Positions 47,923 through 58,456 are shown, counted from the stretch's first letter. The stretch: 64,000 bases of DNA from Colwellia psychrerythraea (GCF_000764185.1 NZ_JQEC01000054.1:1-64000), one strand, 5' to 3'. A program made the numbers and translations. The notes: generated from the sequence alone by a model not told the origin.

Positions 47923-48591
47923 ATGAAAAAAGCAATAACAACTATCGCATTGACATCATTTTTAGCAACATTTGCTATTTCATTCCAAGTATCAGCTACT
48001 GAAGGCTTGTCAGCTAACCTTGCTGCTACTAACAACTATTTATGGCGCGGCCTTGAACAAACAGGTGGTGCTGCAGCAGTTTCAGGTGGTATTGATTATG
48101 CGTCTGATTCTGGATTTTATGTTGGTACTTGGATTTCTAACGCTTCGTGGGGTGACATGAAAACTGAATTGGATCTTTACGGTGGCTTTGGAGCAGATAT
48201 CAATGACAGCATGTCATATGATGTTGGTTTCATTTATTATGCTTACCCTGATTCAATAAGCGGTGATGCTGATTTTTCTGAAGTGTATGGTAGCTTCACT
48301 TTTAGCGGTTTAACTTTAGGTGCTGCAGTATTAACTTCAGCTGAAGGTTCCGATGCTGGTGATTCTGTCTACGTTAATGCCGACTATTCATTACCCCTTG
48401 ATAACGAAGCTGAAATTAATTTTCACCTTGGTAATTACAGTGGTGATTTCTCTACTGACTCAACTGATTTTGGTGTTTCAATAGGCAAAGATAATTTCAC
48501 TTTTGGTGTTTCAAAAACTGATTACGATGATGGTGGCAGTAGTGATGATCTGAAATTCTACGTATCTTACTCGGTAGATATTTCTTTATAA
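47923..48591 (+). CDS. TorF family putative porin
   Basis: A 222-residue outer-membrane beta-barrel protein: signal peptide ending SVSA-like (QVSATEG), then SANLAATNNYLWRGLEQTGG, the hallmark start of the Gcw_chp/TorF group. Regular alternating amphipathic strands follow, and the last strand ends FYVSYSVDISL. Its gene is inserted on the opposite strand between rpe and dam, breaking the usual operon. It has its own promoter region in the 294-bp gap after rpe. Confidence 0.85.
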   Translation: MKKAITTIALTSFLATFAISFQVSATEGLSANLAATNNYLWRGLEQTGGAAAVSGGIDYASDSGFYVGTWISNASWGDMKTELDLYGGFGADINDSMSYDVGFIYYAYPDSISGDADFSEVYGSFTFSGLTLGAAVLTSAEGSDAGDSVYVNADYSLPLDNEAEINFHLGNYSGDFSTDSTDFGVSIGKDNFTFGVSKTDYDDGGSSDDLKFYVSYSVDISL

Positions 48592-48687
48592 GTTAGTTTT
48601 TCGATAAATTGCTGGAAAAACAGCCAAAGACAGAGAGGTAAATCTAGGTTATACTGGTTCACCTCTATTAGTAAACAGTGTAAAACC

Positions 48688-48993
48688 ATGTCAAAACGGA
48701 TTATGACAAACTCTTCATTTTCAAAATTTAAGCAGTTATCTTTTGCTTTTACCTTTACTCTTGTTATTTTATATACACTGAGTAAGCACACAAACAACCA
48801 ACAGATACAGGCACAATTATTAAGTTCATGTATGGCGGTGCAATCAAACCTACCGATGAGCCATACTAATCATCCCTGCCAGGCTGCTGGCATGTCAAAT
48901 AAAAGCTGGTTATCCTGGTTATCTGGTGACAGTAAATCGACCCACTTACACTTTTTAGATTTAGTTGAGCTTATCCATTATAGCTTTCATTAA
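48688..48993 (+). CDS. Hypothetical protein with one membrane segment
   Basis: A 101-residue open frame beginning MSKRIMTNSSFSKFKQLSF, a hydrophobic segment at about 17-32 (FAFTFTLVILYTLS), and a His/Ser/Cys-containing tail. I do not recognise it. It is followed by, and overlaps, the DUF2970 gene in another frame, which gives it some support as a coupled gene. Confidence 0.45.
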   Translation: MSKRIMTNSSFSKFKQLSFAFTFTLVILYTLSKHTNNQQIQAQLLSSCMAVQSNLPMSHTNHPCQAAGMSNKSWLSWLSGDSKSTHLHFLDLVELIHYSFH

Positions 48994-49195
48994 AGGTATT
49001 TTTGCCATACAAAGTAGCTTAAAAGATACTTTTAAAAGTGTTGCAGCTGCTTTTTTTGGTGTGCAAAGTGAAAGTAGTCGCAAACGAGATTTCTCACAAG
49101 GCAAGTTGAGCCACTTTATTATTGTCGGGGTTATCTCAGTACTGATATTTATCGCTTCATTAATAGCGGTTGTTAGCTTAGTGATGCCAAACTAA
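48965..49195 (+). CDS. DUF2970 family small membrane protein
   Basis: A 76-residue protein with the DUF2970 pattern: SVAAAFFGVQSESSRKRDF, then a C-terminal membrane segment (FIIVGVISVLIFIASLIAVV). The only start I can see at the right place is the TTG at 48965, which overlaps the preceding frame by 29 bp, so translation may be coupled. It converges on dam with a 12-bp gap. The function of the family is unknown. Confidence 0.75.
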   Translation: MSLSIIAFIKGIFAIQSSLKDTFKSVAAAFFGVQSESSRKRDFSQGKLSHFIIVGVISVLIFIASLIAVVSLVMPN

Positions 49196-49206
49196 TTTGA
49201 CCTTGC

Positions 49207-50025
49207 CTATTTATATAATGCTAATAACTCTGCCACTTTCTTACGTTTGTTTGCGCTTTGACTGATCGTTCTCGCAACCTTAACTGATTTTATTTTATTA
49301 GCATGCTCGTAAATTTTTCGTGTCCAGATAGTATCATGATTAGATATTACCACTGAGACAGTGCCATTCTCGCTTACCTCTTCTGCTGCATTAGCAAGGT
49401 CTGCCTGCTCATCTAAGCCAAAACCATTGCCGGCATAACTAGTAAAACTTGCTGTTTTACTCAACGGTACATAAGGTGGATCGCAATAAATCACATCACC
49501 CTTTTCTGCTCGTTCAAAAGCTTGACGATAACCCTCACAAACAAAAGTCGCTTTTTGAGATTTTTCAGCAAAATAGTTGAGCTCTAACTCAGGGAAATAG
49601 GGGCGTTTATACTTACCAAAAGGGACATTGTAACCACCTTTTTTATTATAACGACATAAACCGTTATAACCATGACGGTTCATATATAAAAACACTAACG
49701 AACGAAAGTAGCTATCTTTACTCGCGTTAAAATCACTGCGTAATTGATAGTATGTCTCAGCTTGATTATGCTCTGGATTGAAAAATTTTCGAGCATCTTC
49801 AATAAAGCTATCGGGTTGTACTTGGATAATTTTATAAAGGTTAATTAAGTCTTTATTAATGTCATTTAGAATATATTCATCATAATCAGTATTTAGAAAA
49901 ACGGATCCTGCACCGACAAACGGCTCTATGAGTCGACGCTCATTAGGGAGCATTTTCGATATAACATCACATAGGCTATATTTTCCACCCGCCCACTTCA
50001 AAAATGCCCGATGTTTTTTATTCAT
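49207..50025 (-). CDS. dam: DNA adenine methylase Dam
   Basis: Methylates adenine in GATC, guiding mismatch repair and replication control. The ATG at 50025 gives MNKKHRAFLKWAGGKYSL, which aligns with the E. coli start; a TTG frame 11 codons longer is less likely. The 272-residue protein has the SAM motif FLKWAGGKY, IEPFVGAGSVF, the catalytic DPPY in VIYCDPPYVPLS and VVISNHDT. It follows damX by 58 bp. Confidence 0.97.
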   Translation of the reverse strand: MNKKHRAFLKWAGGKYSLCDVISKMLPNERRLIEPFVGAGSVFLNTDYDEYILNDINKDLINLYKIIQVQPDSFIEDARKFFNPEHNQAETYYQLRSDFNASKDSYFRSLVFLYMNRHGYNGLCRYNKKGGYNVPFGKYKRPYFPELELNYFAEKSQKATFVCEGYRQAFERAEKGDVIYCDPPYVPLSKTASFTSYAGNGFGLDEQADLANAAEEVSENGTVSVVISNHDTIWTRKIYEHANKIKSVKVARTISQSANKRKKVAELLALYK

Positions 50026-50083
50026 GCTACCGACTAAACCCGCAACTTCACTATACAAAATTTAAGGCGGATTGTAGCTTGTA

Positions 50084-51526
50084 TTATCCTTTAAAGGTAT
50101 TTATTTCATTGATTACCGATGAAATATCCTTCAGCCATGGTTTACGTACCCCAAGACTTGCTGGCAACGACTTTATTGCTGCTCTTGCTCGGGTTTTATT
50201 GGAGTAAACTTTAGAAGTAACAACAATAAAACCTTTGTCTGCTAATAACTTTTGATAACTATATAGGTTTTCGGGTCCGTGTTGTTTAATAAATCGTTGC
50301 CAAAGATTATTGTCAGTAAAACCGGCTATTTGAATAACATAACCTTGTTCGTGCACTACTGCTTGGTTTTGATAATAATTACTATTAATTTCAGCTTTAT
50401 TGACTAATTCAATATCTCTTTTATTAACGATAACTTTATCGGCATTGCTTTCGTTATCAGCTTGGCTATAACTGTTATCATGTGAACTACTATCTGCTGC
50501 TTGAAGTTCATCATAATCATTAACCAATGATAACGCCTTTAATACATCATTCGCTTTGGCAGCTACTTGCTTATATTGATTGGCGATAGGTAGAGCTAAA
50601 ATAGCTTTATTTATTTCTTCACTGGTTGCATCGGACATTGAGTTAGTATCAATGAAGCTATTAATATCAGTGTTTTTTTCTTTCTTCTTCATCAACCTTA
50701 CAGTCTGCTCCGGAGAGCTTACTGATTGCAAAACCATATCATTACCGCCAATTGTTACTGGCAGTGAATTAGACTTAGTGCTTTGTTTATTAAACTCCTC
50801 AGATAACAATTGGTAGCCCCAGACCAATATCGCTAACAGAACTAATAATACAACACATAAACCACCCTTTTGCCAAAGTGTTAATGCTGGTTGTGATTTT
50901 TCTAGTTGGATTTTTTTATCTTCAAAACTAAGTACTTGCCCGGTACTAGCATCAATAATTACCATTTTATTTTTAAACAGGCTTTTATTACTTGTTAATT
51001 TTTGAGCCGATTCTATTAAACCAAATAGAACAACATTGATTGTTAGTTTTTGCTTTTTCGCCAAACTTACCAATTGACTTAATTCATAGTTTACCTGTAA
51101 AGAAAGTGCCTGCGCATGGTCTACCACTATAGAAATAGCTTCACCATGCTGTTTAGCAAATTTCAATATACTTACAGCTAGTGATTGCTCGGGATCAAAC
51201 AGGGTATTTACAAATAATTGCTCTATCAATCGGCATCGAATTTGAATATCATTCAATTTTGTTGATGCTGAGACAAAAGCCACATTAATTTGCTTAGTAT
51301 TTTCTTCGGCTTGACTGTTGGAAAGGCTAACAAGAAATTGGCTAGCTAATTGGGAGTATTGCTCAGCAGCATTTGCTACAACTAAGACTGCTTGCTTAGT
51401 AAAACGTAAATTATAATCAATTCGTGTAGTTACACTTATATCTGAAACCATCGCAGACAAGGGTTTGTTACCCGTTAACGTGTGTTTGAATTGATTTGTT
51501 GACGAAGTGTTTGCCAATGCAGACAT
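50084..51526 (-). CDS. damX: DamX-like SPOR-domain cell-division protein
   Basis: A 480-residue inner-membrane protein. The N-terminal region (about 25-215) resembles a degenerate AAA/ATPase-like fold (IRCRLIEQLF, ISIVVDHAQALS) as in other alteromonad DamX proteins. One membrane segment (GGLCVVLLVLLAILVWGY) sits near 230-248. A polar linker leads to a C-terminal SPOR domain (GYVIQIAGFTDNNLWQRFI to RARAAIKSLPASL), which binds denuded peptidoglycan at the septum. The position between aroB and dam supports the name. Confidence 0.9.
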   Translation of the reverse strand: MSALANTSSTNQFKHTLTGNKPLSAMVSDISVTTRIDYNLRFTKQAVLVVANAAEQYSQLASQFLVSLSNSQAEENTKQINVAFVSASTKLNDIQIRCRLIEQLFVNTLFDPEQSLAVSILKFAKQHGEAISIVVDHAQALSLQVNYELSQLVSLAKKQKLTINVVLFGLIESAQKLTSNKSLFKNKMVIIDASTGQVLSFEDKKIQLEKSQPALTLWQKGGLCVVLLVLLAILVWGYQLLSEEFNKQSTKSNSLPVTIGGNDMVLQSVSSPEQTVRLMKKKEKNTDINSFIDTNSMSDATSEEINKAILALPIANQYKQVAAKANDVLKALSLVNDYDELQAADSSSHDNSYSQADNESNADKVIVNKRDIELVNKAEINSNYYQNQAVVHEQGYVIQIAGFTDNNLWQRFIKQHGPENLYSYQKLLADKGFIVVTSKVYSNKTRARAAIKSLPASLGVRKPWLKDISSVINEINTFKG

Positions 51527-51588
51527 GCTTAATCCTTTCTATGCTGTATACCCTTATTAAAAACATTAAAGTTAATAATAAAAAATAA

Positions 51589-52653
51589 TTATAGAATTTC
51601 TTGAAGCGTACCTTGAGTGACATCGTCACGAATTTCAGACTGTCCTATCGCTGTTGGTATAATAAATCTTAACTTACCTGCGATATTCTTCTTATCTCGG
51701 CGCATGTGACGGATAAACTCATCGAAGCCCATATTTTTTGGGGCTACAACGGGAAGGTCAAATACTGTGATTAACTTTTCTATTCGTCGTAATTCTGACA
51801 CTTCAAGCAAATTCATTGCTACTGCTAACTTAGCAGCAAGTATCATGCCAGTAGCAACAGCTTCACCATGCAACCAGTTACCATAACCTTGCTCTGCTTC
51901 AATAGCATGGCCGAAGGTATGACCAAGGTTGAGTAGCGCTCGAACTCCAGCTTCCGTCTCATCACTGGCAACAATATCGGCTTTGCATTTGCAGCATTTT
52001 TCAATCATTACCGCGAGCAGTTGTTTATCGCTTGATTTTATCCCTTTGACATTTGCTTCAAGCCATTCAAAGAAGTCTTTATCACCTAATATTCCATACT
52101 TGATAACCTCAGCCATCCCTGCATTAAACTCACGAACAGGTAAAGTACTAAGACTATCAATATCAATAAAAACAGCTTTGGGTTGATAAAAAGCGCCAAC
52201 CATATTCTTACCTAAAGGATGGTTTATTGCTGTTTTACCACCAACCGATGAATCTACTTGAGATAATAAAGTTGTAGGTATTTGGATGAAATCAATACCT
52301 CGTTGATAGCAAGCAGCTGCAAAGCCAGTTATATCGCCAATAACACCACCGCCTAATGCAATCAGTGTTGTATCCCTACCATGCTCATTATTAAGCAAGT
52401 GAGACATAATGACATCGAAGTTAGCAAGGCTTTTTTCGGCCTCACCATCTGGAAGAATAACTTCATCTACGTCGAAGGCGGTTAACTTTGATTTTAAAGA
52501 TGCTAGGTATAAAGGAGCAACAAGGTCATTTGAAACAATGCAAACCCGTTTAGCGCGTATATGTGATGAAAGCAGATCTGTTTTACTTAACAGACCTGAA
52601 TCAATATAGATGGGATAACTACGCGTTCCTAAATCAAGGTTAAGTGTTGCCAT
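51589..52653 (-). CDS. aroB: 3-dehydroquinate synthase
   Basis: Second enzyme of the shikimate pathway, NAD- and zinc-dependent, 354 residues. Motifs: [94 protein letters not shown]. Metal ligands Glu and two His are in place. Co-transcribed with aroK (31-bp gap). Confidence 0.98.
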   Translation of the reverse strand: MATLNLDLGTRSYPIYIDSGLLSKTDLLSSHIRAKRVCIVSNDLVAPLYLASLKSKLTAFDVDEVILPDGEAEKSLANFDVIMSHLLNNEHGRDTTLIALGGGVIGDITGFAAACYQRGIDFIQIPTTLLSQVDSSVGGKTAINHPLGKNMVGAFYQPKAVFIDIDSLSTLPVREFNAGMAEVIKYGILGDKDFFEWLEANVKGIKSSDKQLLAVMIEKCCKCKADIVASDETEAGVRALLNLGHTFGHAIEAEQGYGNWLHGEAVATGMILAAKLAVAMNLLEVSELRRIEKLITVFDLPVVAPKNMGFDEFIRHMRRDKKNIAGKLRFIIPTAIGQSEIRDDVTQGTLQEIL

Positions 52654-52684
52654 ATAGTACTACTAGTTTCCAACGCAAATTAAA

Positions 52685-53203
52685 TTAAAAATCGAGTCTT
52701 TCTATGATTTTGTGCGCGACTACTTTGGCACTTTGATCATCAGTTTGTACAATAATATCTGCGATATCTTCATAAAGTGGATTACGCTCAACAGCAAGGT
52801 TCTCTAATACGGTACGAGGCTCTTCTGATGTTTGTAATAAAGGACGACGACGGTCTCTCTGGGTTCGGGCAACTTGTTTATCGATTGTTGTTTCAAGGTA
52901 AACTACAATACCTCGAGCAGATAAGTGATTACGCACATTGGTGCTGATGACTGAACCACCACCTGTCGCTAAAACAATACCATGTTTTTCACTTAAATCT
53001 TCGATTACTGTTTCTTCTCTTTTACGGAACCCTTCTTCACCCTCAAGATCAAAAACCCAAGCAATATCTGCACCTGTACGACGCTCTATCTCTTGATCAG
53101 AGTCAAAAAACTCAAGATGCAATCTGTCGGCTATTTCTCTACCGATAGTGCTTTTACCTGCACCCATAGGGCCTATAAGGAATATGTTACGTTTTTCTGC
53201 CAT
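52685..53203 (-). CDS. aroK: Shikimate kinase I
   Basis: Phosphorylates shikimate with ATP. 172 residues with P-loop [31 protein letters not shown], the shikimate-binding LATGGGSV and the lid RDRRRPLL. First gene of the aroK-aroB-damX-dam operon; pilQ lies upstream on the same strand behind a terminator. Confidence 0.98.
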   Translation of the reverse strand: MAEKRNIFLIGPMGAGKSTIGREIADRLHLEFFDSDQEIERRTGADIAWVFDLEGEEGFRKREETVIEDLSEKHGIVLATGGGSVISTNVRNHLSARGIVVYLETTIDKQVARTQRDRRRPLLQTSEEPRTVLENLAVERNPLYEDIADIIVQTDDQSAKVVAHKIIERLDF

Positions 53204-53383
53204 TAGATTTACTTAATACTCGTTGTGTTTACGGAACAGCCAAAACCTATATCTCGTTGAAATATTACTTTTGGCGCAAAAGAGGTCTCCCCCGGAAATT
53301 TCAAGGGCGTAATTATCGCAAGTCTTGACCACAAAATGCAAGTACAATGCGACTAAGTTGGTTAAAAACTCTATTTAAAAAAT

Positions 53384-53432
53384 AAAAAATCCATTAACTA
53401 CCGTAAAAATACGGTATGTAATGGATTTTTTT
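53384..53432 (-). terminator. Rho-independent terminator after pilQ
   Basis: A long stem built of an outer AAAAAATCCATTA and its complement and an inner ACCGTA/TACGGT, followed by T residues on the minus strand. It lies about 12 bp past the pilQ stop and separates the pil operon from aroK. Confidence 0.88.
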
Positions 53433-53443
53433 AATCAACTTAG

Positions 53444-55525
53444 TTAAAAGTGTTCAGTTACAATTCTTGGTGTAACAAAGATCAGTAGCTCTTTTTTCTC
53501 ATTCAGCTGACTCGTTGTTCTAAATAACCAACCAAGATATGGAATATCACCTAATACAGGAATTTTTGTTACTGTGCTTATAATCGCTTGCTGATAAATA
53601 CCACCAAGCACTATAGTTTCACCATTATTGACTAAAACTTGTGTACCAATACGCTGGGTATCAATTGCTGGTGCTAAGCCACTTTTAACTTCAGATACGG
53701 TATCTTGTGTAACGATTAAATCTAAAATTATTTTATCGTCCGGAGTAATATGAGGTGTTACGGTTAAACTCAATACAGCCTTTTTAAACTGAGTTGCAGT
53801 TGCACCACTTGATGCAGCCTCCTGATAAGGTATTTCAACACCTTGCTCTATATACGCCTCTTTCTGATTTGATGTAGTAATACGTGGACTTGCAATAACT
53901 TCACCTTTATTCTCTTTTTCAAGAGCAGAAAGTTCAAGATCTAAGATGGTGCCATTAGCTAATCTAGCCACTTGAAAGGCGATTGTTCCAGCGGGCGTTG
54001 CCACTGGTAGGTTGACATTTAATCGATCGGTTAACGAGGGTACCGCGCCACCACGAGCGGTATCAACACCTTCTAAGCTTCCAGATGTAGTACCTTCACC
54101 ATCGGTATTTGTTGCACCCCAGCGAATGCCGAGCTCCTCGTTCATATTATCTTTTACTGTAACCATCCTAGCTTCAATCACAACTTGGCGAACAGGAACA
54201 TCAAGAATTGTCACCATGCGTTTAATGTCTTCAATACTCTTTGCTGTATCTCGAATTAATAATGTATTTGTACGTTCATCTACCGAGACACTACCCCGAG
54301 CAGATAAAATACTGGTATCTTCATTTTTAATCAACTCGGCAAATTCAGCAGCCTTAGCATAATTAATTTGCACGTACTCTGAGTATAAAGTAGCTAGTTC
54401 TTCGACTTGCTGTTTTGCTTGTAAGGTTTGAGCTTCTCGAGCCGCAAGTTCATCACTTGGTGCAACCATCAAGATATTACCCTGCATTCGTTTATCTAAA
54501 CCTTTAACTTTAAGGATGATACTTAATGCTTGATCCCAAGGAACACCATCAAGACGTAAAGTAATATTACCTGTCACCGTATCACTGATAATTAAATTAA
54601 ATTCATTATAATCAGCGATAATCTGTAGAACTGTACGTACAGGGATATCCTGAAAGCTTAATGAAATACTTCGACCATTAAAATCATCAGTTTCACCTAA
54701 ATACGTAGGAACTTTTTCAGGTTTTTCTTTTATCGTCAGAATAAATAAATTTGCTTCTTGCTTTTGAGTGAAAATGAAGCCACTTTCAACGTCAATAACT
54801 AAGCGTGCATTACGACCTTCTTTAAAAGTTTCAATACTAGTAACTAGTGTACCAAAATCAGTGACATCTAATTTATATAATAAATCATCGATAATTTCAG
54901 TGTTATGAAATTCAACATTTAATTTACCTAACTTATCATTTACATCTGCAGCAAGCATATTATCTTTTAGATAAACTAAGACTTGCCCTTCGTTATCAGC
55001 ATTTAACCTAAAATCTATTGACTCTATATGGTTGATGAATGTTTCACCTGCTGGACTTAAAGTTTCGACAATTTCAGCAGATTCACCATAGTTAAAAGTA
55101 ATGGCGAACTCTTTGTCATTATTGAGGGCGACATCAAAAACAGCAAGTTTCTCCAAATTGATTAAAGCTACAACTTTACCTGTAGTCGCGTCTAACTTAA
55201 TATTTTTAACACCAGCATGGTTAACTAAGGTTTCTTGTAGCTCCTTACCAAACACGTTAGCATCAAATGTAACTTCAACAAAAGCAGGTGTCATTGATGT
55301 CTGCACCGCGGGCAAAGTAGTAATGTCTTCAGAGAAGCTAAAAACTAAAACAATCTGGTCACTTTGAATGGTGTTATAGGAGATACCTACTAATTCATTA
55401 TTACTAGCAGTTGCTGCGTTAGCCGCTAATGACAAGAAGCTTGTTGTTAACAGCATTAGTACAGTAAGCCAGAGCCCTTTGATAGCAGTAAAGCTTTTAT
55501 AATTTTTCGTTTGATTAAATAGCAT
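53444..55525 (-). CDS. pilQ: Type IV pilus secretin PilQ
   Basis: Forms the outer-membrane pore for type IV pili. 693 residues: signal peptide, two AMIN domains (about 40-250), an STN/N0 domain (ISLSFQDIPVRTVLQIIADYN), an N1 domain, and the C-terminal secretin domain with VEARMVTVKDNMNEELGIRWG, ASPRITTSNQKEAYIEQG and VPVLGDIPYLGWLFRT. It is the last gene of pilMNOPQ. Confidence 0.97.
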   Translation of the reverse strand: MLFNQTKNYKSFTAIKGLWLTVLMLLTTSFLSLAANAATASNNELVGISYNTIQSDQIVLVFSFSEDITTLPAVQTSMTPAFVEVTFDANVFGKELQETLVNHAGVKNIKLDATTGKVVALINLEKLAVFDVALNNDKEFAITFNYGESAEIVETLSPAGETFINHIESIDFRLNADNEGQVLVYLKDNMLAADVNDKLGKLNVEFHNTEIIDDLLYKLDVTDFGTLVTSIETFKEGRNARLVIDVESGFIFTQKQEANLFILTIKEKPEKVPTYLGETDDFNGRSISLSFQDIPVRTVLQIIADYNEFNLIISDTVTGNITLRLDGVPWDQALSIILKVKGLDKRMQGNILMVAPSDELAAREAQTLQAKQQVEELATLYSEYVQINYAKAAEFAELIKNEDTSILSARGSVSVDERTNTLLIRDTAKSIEDIKRMVTILDVPVRQVVIEARMVTVKDNMNEELGIRWGATNTDGEGTTSGSLEGVDTARGGAVPSLTDRLNVNLPVATPAGTIAFQVARLANGTILDLELSALEKENKGEVIASPRITTSNQKEAYIEQGVEIPYQEAASSGATATQFKKAVLSLTVTPHITPDDKIILDLIVTQDTVSEVKSGLAPAIDTQRIGTQVLVNNGETIVLGGIYQQAIISTVTKIPVLGDIPYLGWLFRTTSQLNEKKELLIFVTPRIVTEHF

Positions 55526-55536
55526 TATTAATTCCT

Positions 55537-56094
55537 TTACTTATTTGACTCTTCAGATTGTACGATATTCAATTTTGCTTCTCGTTCTGCCCAGCATCCG
55601 GCACCATCTGGGGCTAATTCAATTATTTTCACAGTTTTTGCACTCACTTGTGTGATACGGCCATTGTATAAGCCAATATAGTTACCAACAGCAACTCTAT
55701 GTAAACTTAAATCTGATGCTTCTAGTAAAGCCCAGAGCATGCTTGCGTCACCTAAGGTGCCACGCATTATTAAGTCACTTAAAGCATATTTTTCTAACGG
55801 TTGCTTACGACGATTAGTATCAGGGCTGAGACATCCGGCCATTTGTTGCATTTTTTGTTGAATAGCCTCAGGTTTTGGTAGTACAAACGGGCTACGTAAA
55901 TCATCAGCAGAATAAGCTATATGAATAAATGGATTTACCTCAGGCATGGGATCAATGTAGTTAGTTGTTGTTGCTTTAACCTGAGCCATATGTGCTTTTA
56001 TTTCAGTAGTATCATCGAAACATCCTGATAATAGAGCTAGCGATATCACCCCAAATACTTTAACTGACTTATAAGTAGAATTCTGTATTATCAT
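55537..56094 (-). CDS. pilP: Type IV pilus assembly lipoprotein PilP
   Basis: A 185-residue lipoprotein with lipobox LLSGC (Cys25). It links the PilNO inner-membrane complex to PilQ. The C-terminal beta-domain has YALSDLIMRGTLGD, HRVAVGNYIGLYNGRI and VKIIELAPDGAGCW. Its start overlaps the pilO stop by 4 bp. Confidence 0.95.
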   Translation of the reverse strand: MIIQNSTYKSVKVFGVISLALLSGCFDDTTEIKAHMAQVKATTTNYIDPMPEVNPFIHIAYSADDLRSPFVLPKPEAIQQKMQQMAGCLSPDTNRRKQPLEKYALSDLIMRGTLGDASMLWALLEASDLSLHRVAVGNYIGLYNGRITQVSAKTVKIIELAPDGAGCWAEREAKLNIVQSEESNK

Positions 56095-56690
56095 TGAACA
56101 CCCCCCTCTTGATAACGGTAGGTCTTAGCTTGCAACTTCAAGTTTAATGTCTCATTGTCACCTTTCTCAATTTTAATTTTAAAATCATGCAATGTTACAA
56201 TCCTTGGAAGACCAGCAATTTTACTCACAAACTGACCAAATGAATGGTATGGACCTATTACTTCAATATCAATTGGTAATTCAATATAGATCTCTTTACT
56301 GATTTCTGGTTGCCATTCTAATTTAACAAAATCAAGACCACTTGTGGTACCAACAAAAGTTATATCATCTAAGAGCCCTGGAATTTCATGACTATTTGGT
56401 AAGCTTCGAAGCTGGTTAGCAAAAGTATCTTCTGCTTCTACCATCTGCGCGCGAAATAAATCTAAATTTGCCGCAACATGATATTTGGTACGGTAAGATT
56501 GCTTTAAAGTAATTTCTTCAGCGAAAGCGCCTTCAAGCTTTTTTACTTGATCACTAATCAAGCCCATATAACCTAAAAACCCCACAGTTACCGCTAAAAA
56601 AATAGCTAACAATAATTTTGCAGCGGCAGGCCACTGACCTATATTATCAAGTTCAAGATTATCAAACTGGGATGCATCGAACTTCATCAT
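56091..56690 (-). CDS. pilO: Type IV pilus alignment protein PilO
   Basis: A 199-residue bitopic inner-membrane protein: short cytosolic start, membrane segment (AKLLLAIFLAVTVGFLGYMGL), coiled coil, and a ferredoxin-like periplasmic domain (LPNSHEIPGLLDDI, PIDIEVIGPYHSFGQFVSKI). It pairs with PilN. It overlaps both neighbours by 4 bp, so translation is coupled. Confidence 0.96.
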   Translation of the reverse strand: MMKFDASQFDNLELDNIGQWPAAAKLLLAIFLAVTVGFLGYMGLISDQVKKLEGAFAEEITLKQSYRTKYHVAANLDLFRAQMVEAEDTFANQLRSLPNSHEIPGLLDDITFVGTTSGLDFVKLEWQPEISKEIYIELPIDIEVIGPYHSFGQFVSKIAGLPRIVTLHDFKIKIEKGDNETLNLKLQAKTYRYQEGGVQ

Positions 56691-57262
56691 TTGCTCCCTC
56701 TATTAACTGTAGCGTCATTTACTAAGCCTTTTATTTTAACTTTCATTTTAAAACTGCTCAGTAATTTCGGTGAACCATCATCAGCGGTAATAGACTCAGG
56801 TGTAGCACCAACAAATAAATCTGATAATTCCACCGCTCTAATCATGTTCGCTAAGTGATTATTCGATTCACTTTTTCCCGTAACCTGTAGGGTATTACCT
56901 TGTTTCTCTAACTCTATTATATAAATACCATTAGGGATTATCTTAGCTATTTCATCAAGTACTTGCGTTCCTACATTACGGCTACGCTGCAATTGCTCAA
57001 CAACATTAATTCTCTTTTGTAGAGCCGCCTTTTTAGCGTTTAAGTTTTGTATTTCGGTAATTTGAATATCAAGTTGTGATATTTCATTTTTTAAATATTG
57101 ATTTTTAGTGTTTTGTCCATTAACACGAGTGTCGTAATAAAAATTAGTTGATAAAACCAGAGCTAGAGCGATAGTGCCTACAGCGCCTAATATCGTAAAG
57201 TACTCTTTTTGTTGAGCCTTGAGTGCTGCTTCACGCCAAGGTAGAAGGTTTATATATGCCAT
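56687..57262 (-). CDS. pilN: Type IV pilus assembly protein PilN
   Basis: A 191-residue inner-membrane protein. It begins with INLLPWREA, the conserved N-terminal motif that docks in the PilM groove. A membrane segment, a coiled coil (residues about 45-80) and a periplasmic ferredoxin-like domain follow. It overlaps pilM by 13 bp and pilO by 4 bp. Confidence 0.97.
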   Translation of the reverse strand: MAYINLLPWREAALKAQQKEYFTILGAVGTIALALVLSTNFYYDTRVNGQNTKNQYLKNEISQLDIQITEIQNLNAKKAALQKRINVVEQLQRSRNVGTQVLDEIAKIIPNGIYIIELEKQGNTLQVTGKSESNNHLANMIRAVELSDLFVGATPESITADDGSPKLLSSFKMKVKIKGLVNDATVNRGSK

Positions 57263-58329
57263 GGCGAAAAACTCCTTAAAGCCAAACCGGTCGCTACCAT
57301 TAGCTGAGGGGCTACATTGCCAAGCTCTTCCTGATCAACAGAGTCACTGAATGACATATCATTAAAAGGATTAGCAATAACAGTATGTATACCTAATTCT
57401 TCAGTCAGCAAAGTTTCGAGCCCTTCCAATGCGGCTGTGCCACCAGAAATTAACAAATAATCAACTTTTTCTTGGCCGCTAGTGGTTAAAAACATTTGAA
57501 TAGCACGTCTTATTTGCTGCATCAGCACAGTGTGAAATGGTGCTAATACTTCAAAAGTATAATTTGGTGGCAAATCGTTAGTAGTCTTAGCTTCTTCAGC
57601 TTGTTCAAAAGATTTATTATAATATGAAACAATCGAACGAGTATATTGTTCGCCGCCAAACATTTGATCTCGACTATAGATATGTTTACCCGCATCAGTC
57701 GCTGAAAAAAGTGTCACAGTTGAACCGATATCCACTATGGCAACGATTTTATCTTTTGCATCATCAGGTAATTGCGATAAACAAAGATCGTAAGATCGCC
57801 CAACGGCATATGATTCAACATCAATCACTTTGGCATGAAAATCACCTGCATCTAAAGCGGCTACTCGCGCTTCAATGGACTCTGTACGCGCAGCACTAAG
57901 TAAAACATTCACTTTACTCGGATCCGATTCATTTACATCTAAAGTCTCGAAATCTAAACTAACTTCATCTAATGGGAATGGGATGAGGCTATCGGCTTCA
58001 ATTTCAATTTGACTAGCGAGCTCATCTTCTGTCAATGCGACATCCATATATATTACTTTCGTAATAACGGTCTGGCCTGACACAGCAGCTGCTGCCTCTG
58101 TTGCATTAGTTGAAATTTTTTTACGGAGTTTTGCGATAACAATTCCCACCGCTTCAATATCTTGAATCTCGCGGTCCACAACTGAACCACGTGGCATAGG
58201 TTCAATTGCAAAGTCTTCTACTACAAGCCTATCATTTCCTTGACTCAACAAAACGGCTTTGGCGGAATGAGAACCGATATCGATCCCAACCATCATTGAG
58301 GTTTTCTTTTTCCATAGTTTGTCTAGCAT
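57250..58329 (-). CDS. pilM: Type IV pilus assembly ATPase-like protein PilM
   Basis: A 359-residue actin/FtsA-fold cytosolic protein that binds ATP and PilN. Motifs: VGIDIGSHSAKAVLLS, AVSGQTVITKVIYM, VAIVDIGSTVTLFS and LLISGGTAALEGLETLL. First gene of the pil operon, divergent from the PBP1a gene; the 127-bp gap must hold both promoters. Confidence 0.97.
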   Translation of the reverse strand: MLDKLWKKKTSMMVGIDIGSHSAKAVLLSQGNDRLVVEDFAIEPMPRGSVVDREIQDIEAVGIVIAKLRKKISTNATEAAAAVSGQTVITKVIYMDVALTEDELASQIEIEADSLIPFPLDEVSLDFETLDVNESDPSKVNVLLSAARTESIEARVAALDAGDFHAKVIDVESYAVGRSYDLCLSQLPDDAKDKIVAIVDIGSTVTLFSATDAGKHIYSRDQMFGGEQYTRSIVSYYNKSFEQAEEAKTTNDLPPNYTFEVLAPFHTVLMQQIRRAIQMFLTTSGQEKVDYLLISGGTAALEGLETLLTEELGIHTVIANPFNDMSFSDSVDQEELGNVAPQLMVATGLALRSFSPWHI

Positions 58330-58456
58330 AAACGACCTACAATTTTATTTTTGTAATTATTTTAGACGTAAAATACGCATAAATACATTTATTACATGCT
58401 TTTACACGATATACTAGTATTATCTTACAATTTTATCCACTTATTGGTCTTTTGTT

